Source: Clostridiaceae bacterium Marseille-Q4145
GTDB taxonomy: Bacteria > Bacillota > Clostridia > Lachnospirales > Lachnospiraceae
Assembly (NCBI GenBank): GCA_018223365.1
Contig: JAGTTP010000001.1
Span: 310,001-374,000 of the forward strand
Direction: 5' to 3'
Length of the DNA stretch: 64,000 nt
The notes under the pieces are model-generated. The model made no database searches and was not told where the DNA came from. It saw only the letters and a program-made list of their open reading frames with translations. Both the position numbers and the translations under genes were made by a program. Positions 16,894 to 25,469 of this stretch are shown in pieces; the first letter of the stretch is position 1, and every line of letters starts with the position of its first letter.

Positions 16894-18384
16894 ATGAAAT
16901 TATACGAACTGATCGCAGCTCTGGTACAGTACGGCATTGACACCGGTCTTACCCCGGCCTGCGAAAAAATCTACACTACCAATCTTCTACTGGACCAGTT
17001 CCACGAAGACGATTACGAAGAACCGGACGCCATCCCTTCTCTTTCCCTGGAAGAAATTCTGGAAGGACTTCTCGACGAAGCCTGCAGACGGGAATTGATT
17101 CCGGACAGCATCACTTATCGGGATCTTTTTGACACCCGGCTTATGAACTGCCTGATGCCAAGACCTTCCCAGATTCAGGAAACCTTCCGCGAGAAATATG
17201 CCGTTTCCCCGAAAGAAGCAACGGACTATTTTTACAAACTGTCTCAGGACAGCAACTATATCCGCCGCTACCGGGTCTGCAAAGACCAGAAATGGAAAGT
17301 GCCCAGTATCTACGGCGACATTGACATCACCATCAACCTGTCAAAGCCGGAGAAAGATCCGAAAGCCATCGCAGCAGCTGGAAAAGCAAAGGCAAGTGCT
17401 TATCCGAAATGCCAGCTCTGTATGGAAAATGAAGGCTATGCCGGCCGCGTCAACCATCCGGCCAGAGAGAACCACCGGATCATTCCGCTGACCATCAACG
17501 ACAGCCAGTGGGGATTCCAGTACTCTCCTTATGTATACTATAATGAACACTGCATCGTTTTTAATGGACAGCACACTCCTATGAAGATTGACCGTGCAGC
17601 ATTCCGGAAACTGTTTGATTTTGTAAAACAGTTCCCCCATTATTTTCTTGGCTCCAACGCAGACCTTCCGATTGTAGGCGGTTCCATCTTAAGCCACGAT
17701 CATTTCCAGGGTGGAAATTATACCTTTGCCATGGCGAAGGCTCCTATCGAACTCCCGGTTACCATTCCTGGTTATGATGATGTGGAAGCCGGTATTGTGA
17801 AATGGCCTCTGTCAGTGCTTCGTATCCGTCACAAAGACGAGAACCGGCTCATCGACCTTGCCACCCATGTACTGGACTGCTGGAGATCTTATACCGACGA
17901 AGATGCCTTCATCTTTGCCTGCACAGATGGAGAACCGCACAATACCATTACCCCGATTGCAAGGAAAGTGGGTGACACTTACGAGCTGGACCTCACTCTC
18001 CGGAACAATATTACCACGGAAGAGCATCCTCTGGGAGTCTACCATCCACATGCAAAGCTTCATCACATCAAGAAAGAAAATATCGGTCTCATCGAAGTTA
18101 TGGGACTGGCGGTCCTTCCTTCCCGCCTGAAACAGGAAATGGCACTTCTGAAAGATGCCATTCTCACCGGCAGCGATCTGGAAAAAGACGAAGTGCTTCA
18201 GAAGCATGCAGAATGGGTAGCAGAATTCCTGCCATCCTATCCGGAGATCAATGGGGAAAATATCGATGAAATTCTCCGCCAGGAGATCGGCAAAGTCTTT
18301 GTTCAGGTACTGGAAGACGCTGGTGTCTATAAATGTACGCCAGAAGGCCGGGAAGCTTTCCTGAAGTTTGTAAAAACATTATAG
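16894..18384 (+). CDS. galT: UDP-glucose--hexose-1-phosphate uridylyltransferase, type 2
   Basis: Exchanges UMP between UDP-glucose and galactose-1-phosphate. At about 496 residues this is the long Firmicutes-type GalT (type 2), not the 350-residue E. coli type. Visible segments: PKCQLCMENEGYAGR, NHPARENHRIIP, QWGFQYSPYVYYNEH, GGSILSHDHFQGG (His loop) and LGVYHPHAKLHHIKKENIGLIEVMG. Start at 16894 has AGGAGGA ten bases upstream; an in-frame ATG at 16873 precedes that ribosome site. The epimerase galE is not in the window. Confidence 0.95.
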   Translation: MKLYELIAALVQYGIDTGLTPACEKIYTTNLLLDQFHEDDYEEPDAIPSLSLEEILEGLLDEACRRELIPDSITYRDLFDTRLMNCLMPRPSQIQETFREKYAVSPKEATDYFYKLSQDSNYIRRYRVCKDQKWKVPSIYGDIDITINLSKPEKDPKAIAAAGKAKASAYPKCQLCMENEGYAGRVNHPARENHRIIPLTINDSQWGFQYSPYVYYNEHCIVFNGQHTPMKIDRAAFRKLFDFVKQFPHYFLGSNADLPIVGGSILSHDHFQGGNYTFAMAKAPIELPVTIPGYDDVEAGIVKWPLSVLRIRHKDENRLIDLATHVLDCWRSYTDEDAFIFACTDGEPHNTITPIARKVGDTYELDLTLRNNITTEEHPLGVYHPHAKLHHIKKENIGLIEVMGLAVLPSRLKQEMALLKDAILTGSDLEKDEVLQKHAEWVAEFLPSYPEINGENIDEILRQEIGKVFVQVLEDAGVYKCTPEGREAFLKFVKTL

Positions 18385-18391
18385 TTTGCCG

Positions 18392-18420
18392 TTGACTAAG
18401 TGACCGGGAGTGCATATATT
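18392..18420 (+). promoter_or_regulatory. Promoter for the ZTP-riboswitch purine transcript
   Basis: TTGACT (18392-18397), 17-base spacer, TATATT (18415-18420), beginning seven bases after the galT stop. Confidence 0.7.
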
Positions 18421-18477
18421 GCGAAACCGTAAATTGGGACTTGCCAAAACCTGAAAGATCGGATAATATGAAAAAAG

Positions 18478-18569
18478 GAACTGCACGACTGGCGGAAAAG
18501 CAGACACAGTCTGTGGTAGGGCGACCTACAGGGAGTGCAGAAGTAAAAGAATTGCCGACCGCCTGGGCG
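18478..18569 (+). ncRNA. ZTP/ZMP (pfl) riboswitch aptamer
   Basis: Matches the pfl motif: P1 CTGCAC (18481-18486) with GTGCAG (18535-18540), the GACTGGCGGA segment, a GTAGG/CCTAC arm, AGGGAGTGC, a variable linker, then GCCGACCGCCTGGGC forming the second domain. The class senses ZTP/ZMP, intermediates that accumulate when 10-formyl-THF is short, and turns on purine and folate genes. The two genes downstream perform exactly the ZMP-consuming steps. About 50 bases of unassigned leader precede the aptamer. Confidence 0.9.
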
Positions 18570-18610
18570 CATTGCGGAACCGCTGTGCACTCAGGCGGTC
18601 TTCTGTGTTT
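18557..18610 (+). terminator. Riboswitch-controlled terminator
   Basis: GACCGCCTG (18557-18565) pairs perfectly with CAGGCGGTC (18592-18600), followed by TTCTGTGTTT. The 5' arm is the conserved CCGCCTGGG of the aptamer, so ligand binding and termination exclude each other: an ON switch by anti-termination. Confidence 0.85.
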
Positions 18611-18643
18611 ATCTACTTATTTACCAGAAAGAGAGGAACAAGA

Positions 18644-19357
18644 ATGAAAGCTTTATCCCTGGAACAGGAACTGAAATCCAACGCATATCCCGGACGTGGA
18701 ATCGTCATTGGCCGCACCCCGGACGGCACACATGCTGTGACTGCTTATTTTATTATGGGCCGCAGTACCAACAGCCGCAACCGCGTCTTTGTAGAGGACG
18801 GAGAAGGCATCCGCACCCAGGCATTTGATCCTTCCAAGCTCACTGACCCGAGTCTTATCATCTATGCTCCGGTACGTGTTCTTGGCAATAAAACCATCGT
18901 TACCAACGGTGACCAGACAGATACCATCTACGAGGGTATGGATCATCAGATGACCTTTGAACAGTCCTTACGTTCCCGTAAATTCGAGCCGGACGGACCG
19001 AACTACACTCCGAGAATTTCCGGTATTTTACATCTTGAGAATGGATCCTACAATTATGCCATGTCCATCTTAAAGAGCAATGACGGAGATCCGGATTCCT
19101 GCCACCGTTACACCTTTGCTTATGAAAATCCGAAAGCGGGCCAGGGTCATTTCATTCATACCTATATGCATGATGGAGATCCCCTTCCCAGCTTTGAAGG
19201 CGAGCCGAAACTGGTAGAAATCTCCGATGATATGGACGCATTTACGGATATGCTCTGGAACAGTCTGAACGAGAACAACAAAGTATCCCTGTTCGTTCGT
19301 TATATTGATATCCAGACCGGAACTTATGAAACAAAGATCATCAATAAAAATAATTAA
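18644..19357 (+). CDS. IMP cyclohydrolase (stand-alone, PurO-like family)
   Basis: Closes FAICAR to IMP, the last step of purine synthesis. 237 residues of the IMP_cyclohyd family (PF07826 type): GRGIVIGRTPDG, YFIMGRSTNSRNRVF, SLIIYAPVR, TYEGMDHQMTF-like and PNYTPRISG. It replaces the N-terminal half of ordinary fused PurH. ATG at 18644 follows GAGAGGAA; an upstream open frame from 18572 lies in the riboswitch. It is 17 bases before the AICAR formyltransferase gene and under the ZTP riboswitch. Confidence 0.9.
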   Translation: MKALSLEQELKSNAYPGRGIVIGRTPDGTHAVTAYFIMGRSTNSRNRVFVEDGEGIRTQAFDPSKLTDPSLIIYAPVRVLGNKTIVTNGDQTDTIYEGMDHQMTFEQSLRSRKFEPDGPNYTPRISGILHLENGSYNYAMSILKSNDGDPDSCHRYTFAYENPKAGQGHFIHTYMHDGDPLPSFEGEPKLVEISDDMDAFTDMLWNSLNENNKVSLFVRYIDIQTGTYETKIINKNN

Positions 19358-19374
19358 TTCAGGAGGATACGAAC

Positions 19375-20553
19375 ATGAAAGAACTTCAGTTAAAATATGG
19401 ATGTAACCCGAACCAGAAACCGTCCCGCATCTTTATGGAAAATGGTGCCGATCTTCCGGTCACCGTTCTCAACGGACGTCCTGGCTACATTAATTTTCTT
19501 GATGCATTCAATGGCTGGCAGCTGGTCAGTGAATTAAAAAAAGCTACCGGTCTTCCTGCTGCCACTTCTTTCAAGCATGTATCCCCGGCAGGAGCTGCGG
19601 TGGGTCTTCCACTGACCGATACACTCGCAAAAATCTACTGGGTTGATGATCTCGGCGAACTCTCCCCGCTGGCATGTGCTTATGCAAGAGCAAGAGGCGC
19701 TGACAGAATGTCTTCCTTTGGTGATTTCATCGCATTGTCCGACATCTGCGACGCGGATACCGCAAAGCTCATCAAACGTGAGGTTTCCGACGGTGTCATT
19801 GCTCCAGGATATACAGAAGAAGCACTGGAAATTCTGAAACAGAAGAAAAAAGGCAACTACAATGTCATCGAGATCGACCCGTCCTACGTACCAGATCCCC
19901 TGGAGAAAAAGCAGGTATTCGGCATTACTTTTGAACAGGGCCGCAATGAGCTTGACGTGAACGGTGATCTTCTCTCCAATATCGTAACAAAGAAGAAAGA
20001 GATTCCTGCTGAGGCGCTGATGGATATGAAAATCTCCCTCATCACCCTGAAATATACCCAGTCCAACTCTGTATGCTATGTCAAGGGCGGACAGGCCATC
20101 GGTATCGGTGCCGGACAGCAGTCCCGTGTTCACTGTACCAGACTGGCAGGCGGCAAAGCTGACAACTGGTTCCTCCGTCAGTCTCCGCAGGTTCTGGGAC
20201 TTCAGTTTGTGGATACCCTCGGCCGTGCAGAGCGTGACAATGCGATCGATGTTTATATCGGCGATGAATATATGGACGTGCTGGCTGACGGTGCATGGGA
20301 AAAGATCTTTAAAGTAAAACCGGAAGTCTTCACCCGCGAAGCCAAACGCGCATGGCTTGACCAGATGACTGATGTTACGCTTGGTTCTGATGCTTTCTTC
20401 CCCTTTGCTGACAATATTGAGCGTGCTCACAAGAGCGGTGTCAAATACATTGCCCAGCCGGGTGGAAGTGTCCGTGATGACCTGGTGATCGAGTGCTGTG
20501 ATAAATATGACATGGCGATGGCATTTACCGGAATCCGGTTATTCCATCACTAA
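19375..20553 (+). CDS. Phosphoribosylaminoimidazolecarboxamide (AICAR) formyltransferase, single-domain
   Basis: Transfers a formyl group from 10-formyl-THF to AICAR (ZMP). 392 residues, equal to the C-terminal AICARFT domain of PurH without the cyclohydrolase domain. Segments seen: LKYGCNPNQKPS, FLDAFNGWQLV, TSFKHVSPAGAA (the KHxxP active-site region), DFIALSD, KYTQSNSVCYVKGGQAIGIGAGQQSRVHCTRLAG and FFPFADNIERA. An excellent AGGAGGA precedes ATG 19375. With the preceding gene it forms a two-part PurH. Confidence 0.93.
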   Translation: MKELQLKYGCNPNQKPSRIFMENGADLPVTVLNGRPGYINFLDAFNGWQLVSELKKATGLPAATSFKHVSPAGAAVGLPLTDTLAKIYWVDDLGELSPLACAYARARGADRMSSFGDFIALSDICDADTAKLIKREVSDGVIAPGYTEEALEILKQKKKGNYNVIEIDPSYVPDPLEKKQVFGITFEQGRNELDVNGDLLSNIVTKKKEIPAEALMDMKISLITLKYTQSNSVCYVKGGQAIGIGAGQQSRVHCTRLAGGKADNWFLRQSPQVLGLQFVDTLGRAERDNAIDVYIGDEYMDVLADGAWEKIFKVKPEVFTREAKRAWLDQMTDVTLGSDAFFPFADNIERAHKSGVKYIAQPGGSVRDDLVIECCDKYDMAMAFTGIRLFHH

Positions 20554-20560
20554 GAACCAC

Positions 20561-20608
20561 ACAAAATGACCGGCTGTGATTTACTTTTTCACAGCCGGCC
20601 ATTTTTTA
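20561..20608. terminator. Bidirectional terminator after the purine pair
   Basis: ATGACCGGCTGTGA and TCACAGCCGGCCAT pair almost perfectly around 20580-20588 with A-run before and T-run after; it also ends the convergent FMN oxidoreductase gene. Confidence 0.88.
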
Positions 20609-20617
20609 TGATATTCT

Positions 20618-21637
20618 TTATGCTCTCCACACCATATCTCTGGTAATTTCTTTCAGGTTTGCCGCACCACACATGGTCATGGTATCGGAAAGTTCTGCAC
20701 CGATCTTATCAATATAAGCCTGCACACCCTCTCCTGCGCCTCCATAGACTGCGGTTACAAACGGGCGGGCAATCAGGACGGCGTCTGCACCCATAGCCAA
20801 TGCTTTGAATACATCTACACCGGAACGGATACCGCCATCAACGATGATCTTTGCTTTTCCATCCACAGCTTTTACGATATCTTCCAGCACCTCTGCAGTT
20901 GCCGGACACTGATCCAGCACACGACCGCCGTGATTGGATACGATGATCGCAGATGCGCCTGCCTCTACTGCTTTCAGTGCTCCTTTTCTGGTCATGATTC
21001 CTTTTACAATAAACGGAACCCCTGCCATCTCTGCCACTTCATGAAGTTCTTCCACGGTCTTGCTTCCTGCCGGCGGCATAAGATTTTTCAGGAACGGAAG
21101 TCCTGCACCGTCAATATCCATGGCAACGGCAAATGCTCCGGACTCTTTCACCATCTTCATTTTTTCTTTGATGGTCTCCAGATTCCACGGTTTTACAGTC
21201 GGGATACCTGCCCCGCCTGCTGCCTTAATCGCTGCAGTTGCACCGATCATCACCTTCTCATTGGTTCCGTCGCCGGTAAATGCGGCAATTCCGCCTTTTG
21301 CACAGGCATCTACCAGAATATTATTGTAAGTCAGGTCATCATATTTATCCCCATAATGCAGGGTCATGGCTCCTACCGGGCCTGCAAAGAACGGGTATTT
21401 GAAAGTCTTTCCAAAGAGTTCCAGAGAAGTATCCACCGGACCATTCTCGTGAATCGTGTCCATATTCACTCTGATCTCCTGCCATTTCTGGTAATTGCGG
21501 ACCGCATTGTCTCCCACACCCTTGGCACCCGGTCCCGGCATCTGGTTTTTACATGCCCGTCCATCACATACCGGACAGACCTTACAGTAGGGTCCCATAT
21601 TTCCTCTTGCTGCATCCATTACTTCTTTGAAATTCAT
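20618..21637 (-). CDS. FMN-dependent alpha-hydroxy-acid oxidase/dehydrogenase family protein
   Basis: 339-residue TIM-barrel flavoprotein. The family active site is seen in IIVSNHGGRVLDQ (catalytic His), with PFIVKGIMTRKGA before it and IIVDGGIRSGVDVFKALAMGADAVLIARP (FMN phosphate site) after it. The N terminus carries a Cys cluster, CKVCPVCDGRAC, which is common in the clostridial members and could bind metal or an Fe-S cluster. In anaerobes these proteins are unlikely to be true oxidases; substrate (lactate, glycolate or other) is unknown. ATG at 21637 has GGAGA upstream. Confidence 0.85.
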   Translation of the reverse strand: MNFKEVMDAARGNMGPYCKVCPVCDGRACKNQMPGPGAKGVGDNAVRNYQKWQEIRVNMDTIHENGPVDTSLELFGKTFKYPFFAGPVGAMTLHYGDKYDDLTYNNILVDACAKGGIAAFTGDGTNEKVMIGATAAIKAAGGAGIPTVKPWNLETIKEKMKMVKESGAFAVAMDIDGAGLPFLKNLMPPAGSKTVEELHEVAEMAGVPFIVKGIMTRKGALKAVEAGASAIIVSNHGGRVLDQCPATAEVLEDIVKAVDGKAKIIVDGGIRSGVDVFKALAMGADAVLIARPFVTAVYGGAGEGVQAYIDKIGAELSDTMTMCGAANLKEITRDMVWRA

Positions 21638-21661
21638 CTGTATCTCCTCTCCGGGGACGAT

Positions 21662-23053
21662 TCACACCGCACCCTTAACGCTTTCGTTTTCTTCTGTTCT
21701 GCCGAAAATTTCCGCGCCCCAGATCTCCATCAGACGATCCAGGGTGAAAATTGCATTTGCCGGACTGGTAGAGGGCAGCTTCTCCGCCTCTTTTCCCGTC
21801 TCTTTTTCACAATATTTCTTATATAAACGGTATGCTTTGTCACCATTGGCGTAGATTTTCTGAATGGAACTCTCCCGCAGAATTCTGCTAATGTCTGCCG
21901 GAACCACATTTTTAATACTGCTGTCACTGGAACCGATGATATCACAGCTCTGCACCACATCCCATATGGCAATGTGATGTTTCAAAAGCAGAGCCTTCTT
22001 TTCCTCTATCGTCTCCGGCACCGGTTCTTTAGTAAGCCCTGCTATCAGCTTCCAGAACCGGTTCTGGGGATGTCCATAATAGAAATTATTTTCTCTGGAT
22101 TTCACCGATGGAAAAGTACCCAGAATCAAAATCTCGGAATTTTCATCATAGACTGGTTCAAATGTATGCTCTACATGCTGATACCCCGGTTTCTCTTTAT
22201 CCGGAATCACATTCTCCGGAGACAGCTTTTTACTTTTTGGGGTCATCACTCCTGCTGCTCCATCTTTTGCAACTGCCAGTATATAGGAATTAATCTTCAA
22301 TTTATGCTCTTCATAAAGGCCTATACTCTGATACAGATCCCTATATTTTTCCAGCAGTTCGAACTTCACCTTCACGGCTTCTGTCGATACAGCTTCTGTC
22401 GATACCAGGCTGCCTTTTCGTTTCATATAATAATAGATCGGCTTCTGCAGTGCCCGGAAACGCTCTGCATAGCGGATCATCTGAAGATTCAGTACGAAAT
22501 CCTCACACCAGTTCATGGAGGTATCACACTGAATCTGATGTTCCAGAAGAATGCTTTTCCGGTATAATTTGTTCCACATAACACCGTAGTAAAAATCCGC
22601 CGGATCCTCTGCCATCTCCATGGCAAATTCTTCCCTGGTCATAACATGGGTCTTTTTAATGTGCTTTTTCTCTACGTAACGCTTTCCATTTACCCGGTAG
22701 AAATCTGCCACTACCAGATCACAGTCATCGGCTCTGGCTGCTTCCGCCAGACTCTCTGTTGCATCCGGTGTCAGCCAGTCATCGCTGTCCAAAAACTGCA
22801 GATAAGTTCCTCTGGCCAGCAACATTGCCTGATTTCTTGTATCTGATACACCCGTATTTTCCTTATCGATCGTCCGGAAACGGAGATCCTTTTCCTCGTA
22901 TTCCCGGCAGATAGCAAGACTTCCATCCGTGCTTCCGTCGTTCATCAGCAGTACTTCCATATCTGCATAAGTCTGCTCCATCACACTGTCCAGACATCTT
23001 CTCAGATAACGCTCCGCATTATAAATGGGTATAATCAATGTCACAAACGGCAT
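21662..23053 (-). CDS. Fusion: family 2 glycosyltransferase + uracil/hypoxanthine-DNA glycosylase domain
   Basis: 463 residues in one uninterrupted frame. Residues about 1-270 are a GT2 (GT-A fold) enzyme: VTLIIPIYNAERYLRRCLDSV, LLMNDGSTDGS, NTGVSDTRNQAM, QFLDSDDW (DXD). From about 291 (HVEHTFEPVYDENS) to the end is a UDG-superfamily domain like the DNA-deoxyinosine glycosylases: LILGTFPSVKSRENNFYYGHPQ, NRFWKLI, IWDVVQSCDI, YANGDKAYRLY and PSTSPANA. The two activities have no known link. Both domains look intact. A 15-base tandem repeat (22377-22405) gives STEAVSTEAV in the GT part. The second domain has no obvious own start, so this looks like a genuine fusion or a lost stop codon. Confidence 0.85.
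   Translation of the reverse strand: MPFVTLIIPIYNAERYLRRCLDSVMEQTYADMEVLLMNDGSTDGSLAICREYEEKDLRFRTIDKENTGVSDTRNQAMLLARGTYLQFLDSDDWLTPDATESLAEAARADDCDLVVADFYRVNGKRYVEKKHIKKTHVMTREEFAMEMAEDPADFYYGVMWNKLYRKSILLEHQIQCDTSMNWCEDFVLNLQMIRYAERFRALQKPIYYYMKRKGSLVSTEAVSTEAVKVKFELLEKYRDLYQSIGLYEEHKLKINSYILAVAKDGAAGVMTPKSKKLSPENVIPDKEKPGYQHVEHTFEPVYDENSEILILGTFPSVKSRENNFYYGHPQNRFWKLIAGLTKEPVPETIEEKKALLLKHHIAIWDVVQSCDIIGSSDSSIKNVVPADISRILRESSIQKIYANGDKAYRLYKKYCEKETGKEAEKLPSTSPANAIFTLDRLMEIWGAEIFGRTEENESVKGAV
22377..22405. repeat. 15-base tandem duplication inside the glycosyltransferase gene
   Basis: GCTTCTGTCGATAC plus one base occurs twice head to tail (22377-22391 and 22392-22406). In frame it duplicates five residues (VSTEA), so it may vary in copy number without frameshift. 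Confidence 0.8.
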
Positions 23054-23068
23054 TTATTTTCATGCTCC

Positions 23069-23251
23069 TTACATCTGTTTTCGTACAATCAGATATTCAT
23101 TATCCAACTGATAATAGGGGCAGCTCTGCACGGAACTGGTCAGGAAACGATACATCTCATCCTCGTCCAGATCCATCTCACAGACATAATATTCATAATC
23201 CTCATCATACACATAATTTCTGCAGGTATCGCAGCTTGTAGCCGTACTCAT
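23069..23251 (-). CDS. Small Cys-containing protein, DUF6472 type
   Basis: 60 residues: CDTCRNYVYDEDYEYYVCEMDLDEDEM ... SCPYYQLDNEYLIVRKQM. Four Cys in the order CxxC, C, C look like a small metal-binding knot, and the C-terminal DNEYxIVRKQM is characteristic of the family I know as DUF6472, common in Lachnospiraceae. It lies 15 bases upstream of the fusion gene start in the same direction, so they are probably co-transcribed. Function unknown. Confidence 0.75.
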   Translation of the reverse strand: MSTATSCDTCRNYVYDEDYEYYVCEMDLDEDEMYRFLTSSVQSCPYYQLDNEYLIVRKQM

Positions 23252-23313
23252 CTCTTCACGCCCCTTTCCGTCATAAGTATAGCACTATTTCACCTGGAAG
23301 GTAAAGACCGTAC

Positions 23314-23342
23314 TTGCAAGCATCCTCGAAATCTTCTATACT
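23314..23342 (+). promoter_or_regulatory. Promoter for the aldose-epimerase-like gene
   Basis: TTGCAA (23314-23319), 17-base spacer, TATACT (23337-23342), 34 bases before the start codon. Confidence 0.55.
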
Positions 23343-23376
23343 GTTATCAGAATAACCACCAAGGGGGATTTTTATC

Positions 23377-24180
23377 ATGAACATTACCATTCAGAATGCA
23401 GAAGCCACCGTCACCTGCCGTACCCACGGTGCAGAGCTCCTGTCCTATAAAACCGTTGCCGGTAAAGAATATATGTGGCAGAAAGATCCGGCTTACTGGG
23501 CAAAGACCTCACCAGTACTTTTCCCGTACATCGGTGCTGTGCCGGAGACCGTCACCATTCATGGTACAGAATATGCCATTCCACGCCATGGCTTTGTGAA
23601 AGATGTAGAATTTGATGTTGCAGAACAGGGTGACGACTATGTGGTACTCTCTACTGGGACCAGTGACTTCACGAAACCCATCTATCCTTATGATTTCCGG
23701 TTCACGGTTACCTTCCGCCTAAAGGGTTCGACACTGGAAGTGACCTACGGTGTCTTCAACCTTGGTAATGAAGAAATGCCATTTCTCATCGGTGGACATC
23801 CTGCTTTCTTCTGTCCTATGGAAGATGGTGAGCAGTTCACTGACTATATGCTCCGCTTTGAAGATGAGAATGTTCCGGATCTGCACCTCCAGTATCCCAT
23901 GTTTGATCATGACGCCATCCTCTATGAGAATCTTACCCACCGCACAGTCAGACTCATCAGTTCCAAAACAGAAAAGGGCATCCAGTTTGATTTCCCGGGA
24001 TACGAAAGCGTGGCTTTCTGGACTCCCATCAAAAAAGATGCCCCCTTCCTATGCATCGAACCGTGGTGTGGCGGAACCATGGATCAGTTTTCCTGCACGG
24101 ATATGCTGAGGAAAAAATATGTACAGTTCCTGGATGGCGGCAAAGCAAGAGACTATGTCTTCCGCTTCCAACCCTGCTAA
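23377..24180 (+). CDS. Aldose 1-epimerase family protein (LacX-like)
   Basis: 267-residue galactose-mutarotase-fold protein. Typical segments: GAELLSYKTVAGKEYMWQ, PVLFPYIGAVP, PRHGFVKDVEF (catalytic His), GGHPAFFCP (second His) and FLCIEPWCG (catalytic Glu). These are the residues of aldose epimerases, but the sequence is closer to the LacX branch than to GalM, so the sugar is uncertain; galactose is plausible because galK-galT are 7 kb away. GGGGGA lies before ATG 23377. Single gene with own promoter and terminator. Confidence 0.87.
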   Translation: MNITIQNAEATVTCRTHGAELLSYKTVAGKEYMWQKDPAYWAKTSPVLFPYIGAVPETVTIHGTEYAIPRHGFVKDVEFDVAEQGDDYVVLSTGTSDFTKPIYPYDFRFTVTFRLKGSTLEVTYGVFNLGNEEMPFLIGGHPAFFCPMEDGEQFTDYMLRFEDENVPDLHLQYPMFDHDAILYENLTHRTVRLISSKTEKGIQFDFPGYESVAFWTPIKKDAPFLCIEPWCGGTMDQFSCTDMLRKKYVQFLDGGKARDYVFRFQPC

Positions 24181-24189
24181 CAAATACCA

Positions 24190-24230
24190 AACTGCCCTTG
24201 AGGTTTCATCCCAGGGGCAGTCTTTTTTAC
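24190..24230 (+). terminator. Terminator after the aldose epimerase gene
   Basis: ACTGCCC pairs with GGGGCAGT around a loop, followed by CTTTTTTAC. Confidence 0.75.
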
Positions 24231-25469
24231 TTATTTTTCAATCTCATGAATAAACAGTCCGCTCCGAAGCTTCGGCTCGAACCAGGTGGATTTAGGCGGC
24301 ATCAGAAGTCCTGCATCTGCTACTTCAAAGAGCTCCTGAATGGAGGTGGGATACATGGCAAATGCCACCTCACAGTCGCTGTCCGCCCTTCGTTCCAGTT
24401 CAGATAATCCACGGATTCCTCCGATGAAATCAATCCGATCGTCAGTTCGCGGATCACCGATGCCTAGCACCGGCTCCAGCAGCTCCCTCTGAAGGAAAGA
24501 GACGTCCAGTGCCTCCACCGGGTCTGTTTTTTTATAAATATCTCTTGCTTTCAGAAGATACCAGCTGCCATGTAGATACATGGTCATCTGTCCCTTTTCT
24601 TCCGGTTTCGCCTGCTGTGTGAGTTTCCGGGTTTCAAACTTTTCCGAGACTTTTGCTAAAAATTCTGCTTCGGACAGACCGTTCAGATCTTTGACTACCC
24701 GGTTATAATCCATGATCAGCAGTTCCTCATCCGGGAACAGCACGGAAAGGAAATAGTTGAATTCTTCGGTTCCGTCGTAATCCGGATGCTCTGCACGGCG
24801 TTTTAATCCTACTTTCACCGCGGATGCAGCTCTATGGTGGCCATCCGCGATATAAATACTGTCGATCTTTGAAAAGGCCTGCTCAATCTGCTGTACTTCT
24901 TCCTGATTGCTGATCTTCCAGCCTCTGTGCCCGATTCCATCTTCCGATACAAAAGCAAATTCCGGTTCTGTTGCTTTTACTCTGGCCGTCAGTTTTCGGA
25001 GTACTTCATTGGAACGGTATGCCAGAAATATAGGGCCGGTCTGGGCACTGCAGACATCTACGTGGCGGATACGGTCCTGTTCCTTCTCTTCCCTGGTATT
25101 TTCATGCTTCTTAATGACTTTGTTAAGATAATCATCCACGGAAGCACAGGCCACGATTCCCGTCTGGGAACGGTCGTCCATGGTCAGCTCATAGAGATAA
25201 TAGACCGGCATCTCTTCCTGTACAAAGCTGCCCTCTGTCCTCATCTGCTGCAGACGGTTTGCTGCAGCTTTGTAGACTTCTGGCGCATACATATCCTGTT
25301 CCGGGGCAAACATGGTCTCCGGACGGTCAATATTCAGAAAGGAAAGAGGTTTTCCTTCTACCGTATTCCGTGCCTCTTCCCGGCTATAAACATCATAGGG
25401 AAGAGCAGCAATCTGCTCTTCCCTGCCATTTGCCGGATGAATGCACCGAAACGGTTTTACAGCCGCCAT
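24231..25469 (-). CDS. DUF1015 family protein
   Basis: 412 residues. Clear DUF1015 pattern: VKPFRCIHPANGREEQIAALPYDVYSREEA at the start, FLNIDRPE, IKKHENTREEKEQDRIRHVD, IYIADGHHRAASA and LLIMDYNRVVKDLNG. The family is widespread in anaerobes and its reaction is not established to my knowledge; the ADGHHR segment suggests an enzyme. ATG at 25469 shares one base with the serA stop (TAATG), so it is translationally coupled to serC-serA, which argues for a role near serine or phosphoserine metabolism. Confidence 0.88.
   Translation of the reverse strand: MAAVKPFRCIHPANGREEQIAALPYDVYSREEARNTVEGKPLSFLNIDRPETMFAPEQDMYAPEVYKAAANRLQQMRTEGSFVQEEMPVYYLYELTMDDRSQTGIVACASVDDYLNKVIKKHENTREEKEQDRIRHVDVCSAQTGPIFLAYRSNEVLRKLTARVKATEPEFAFVSEDGIGHRGWKISNQEEVQQIEQAFSKIDSIYIADGHHRAASAVKVGLKRRAEHPDYDGTEEFNYFLSVLFPDEELLIMDYNRVVKDLNGLSEAEFLAKVSEKFETRKLTQQAKPEEKGQMTMYLHGSWYLLKARDIYKKTDPVEALDVSFLQRELLEPVLGIGDPRTDDRIDFIGGIRGLSELERRADSDCEVAFAMYPTSIQELFEVADAGLLMPPKSTWFEPKLRSGLFIHEIEK

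Noticed and set aside
22377..22405. CRISPR-like or minisatellite repeat
   Set aside because: Only two copies of 15 bases in frame inside a coding region; recorded as a tandem duplication only. No CRISPR array occurs in the window.
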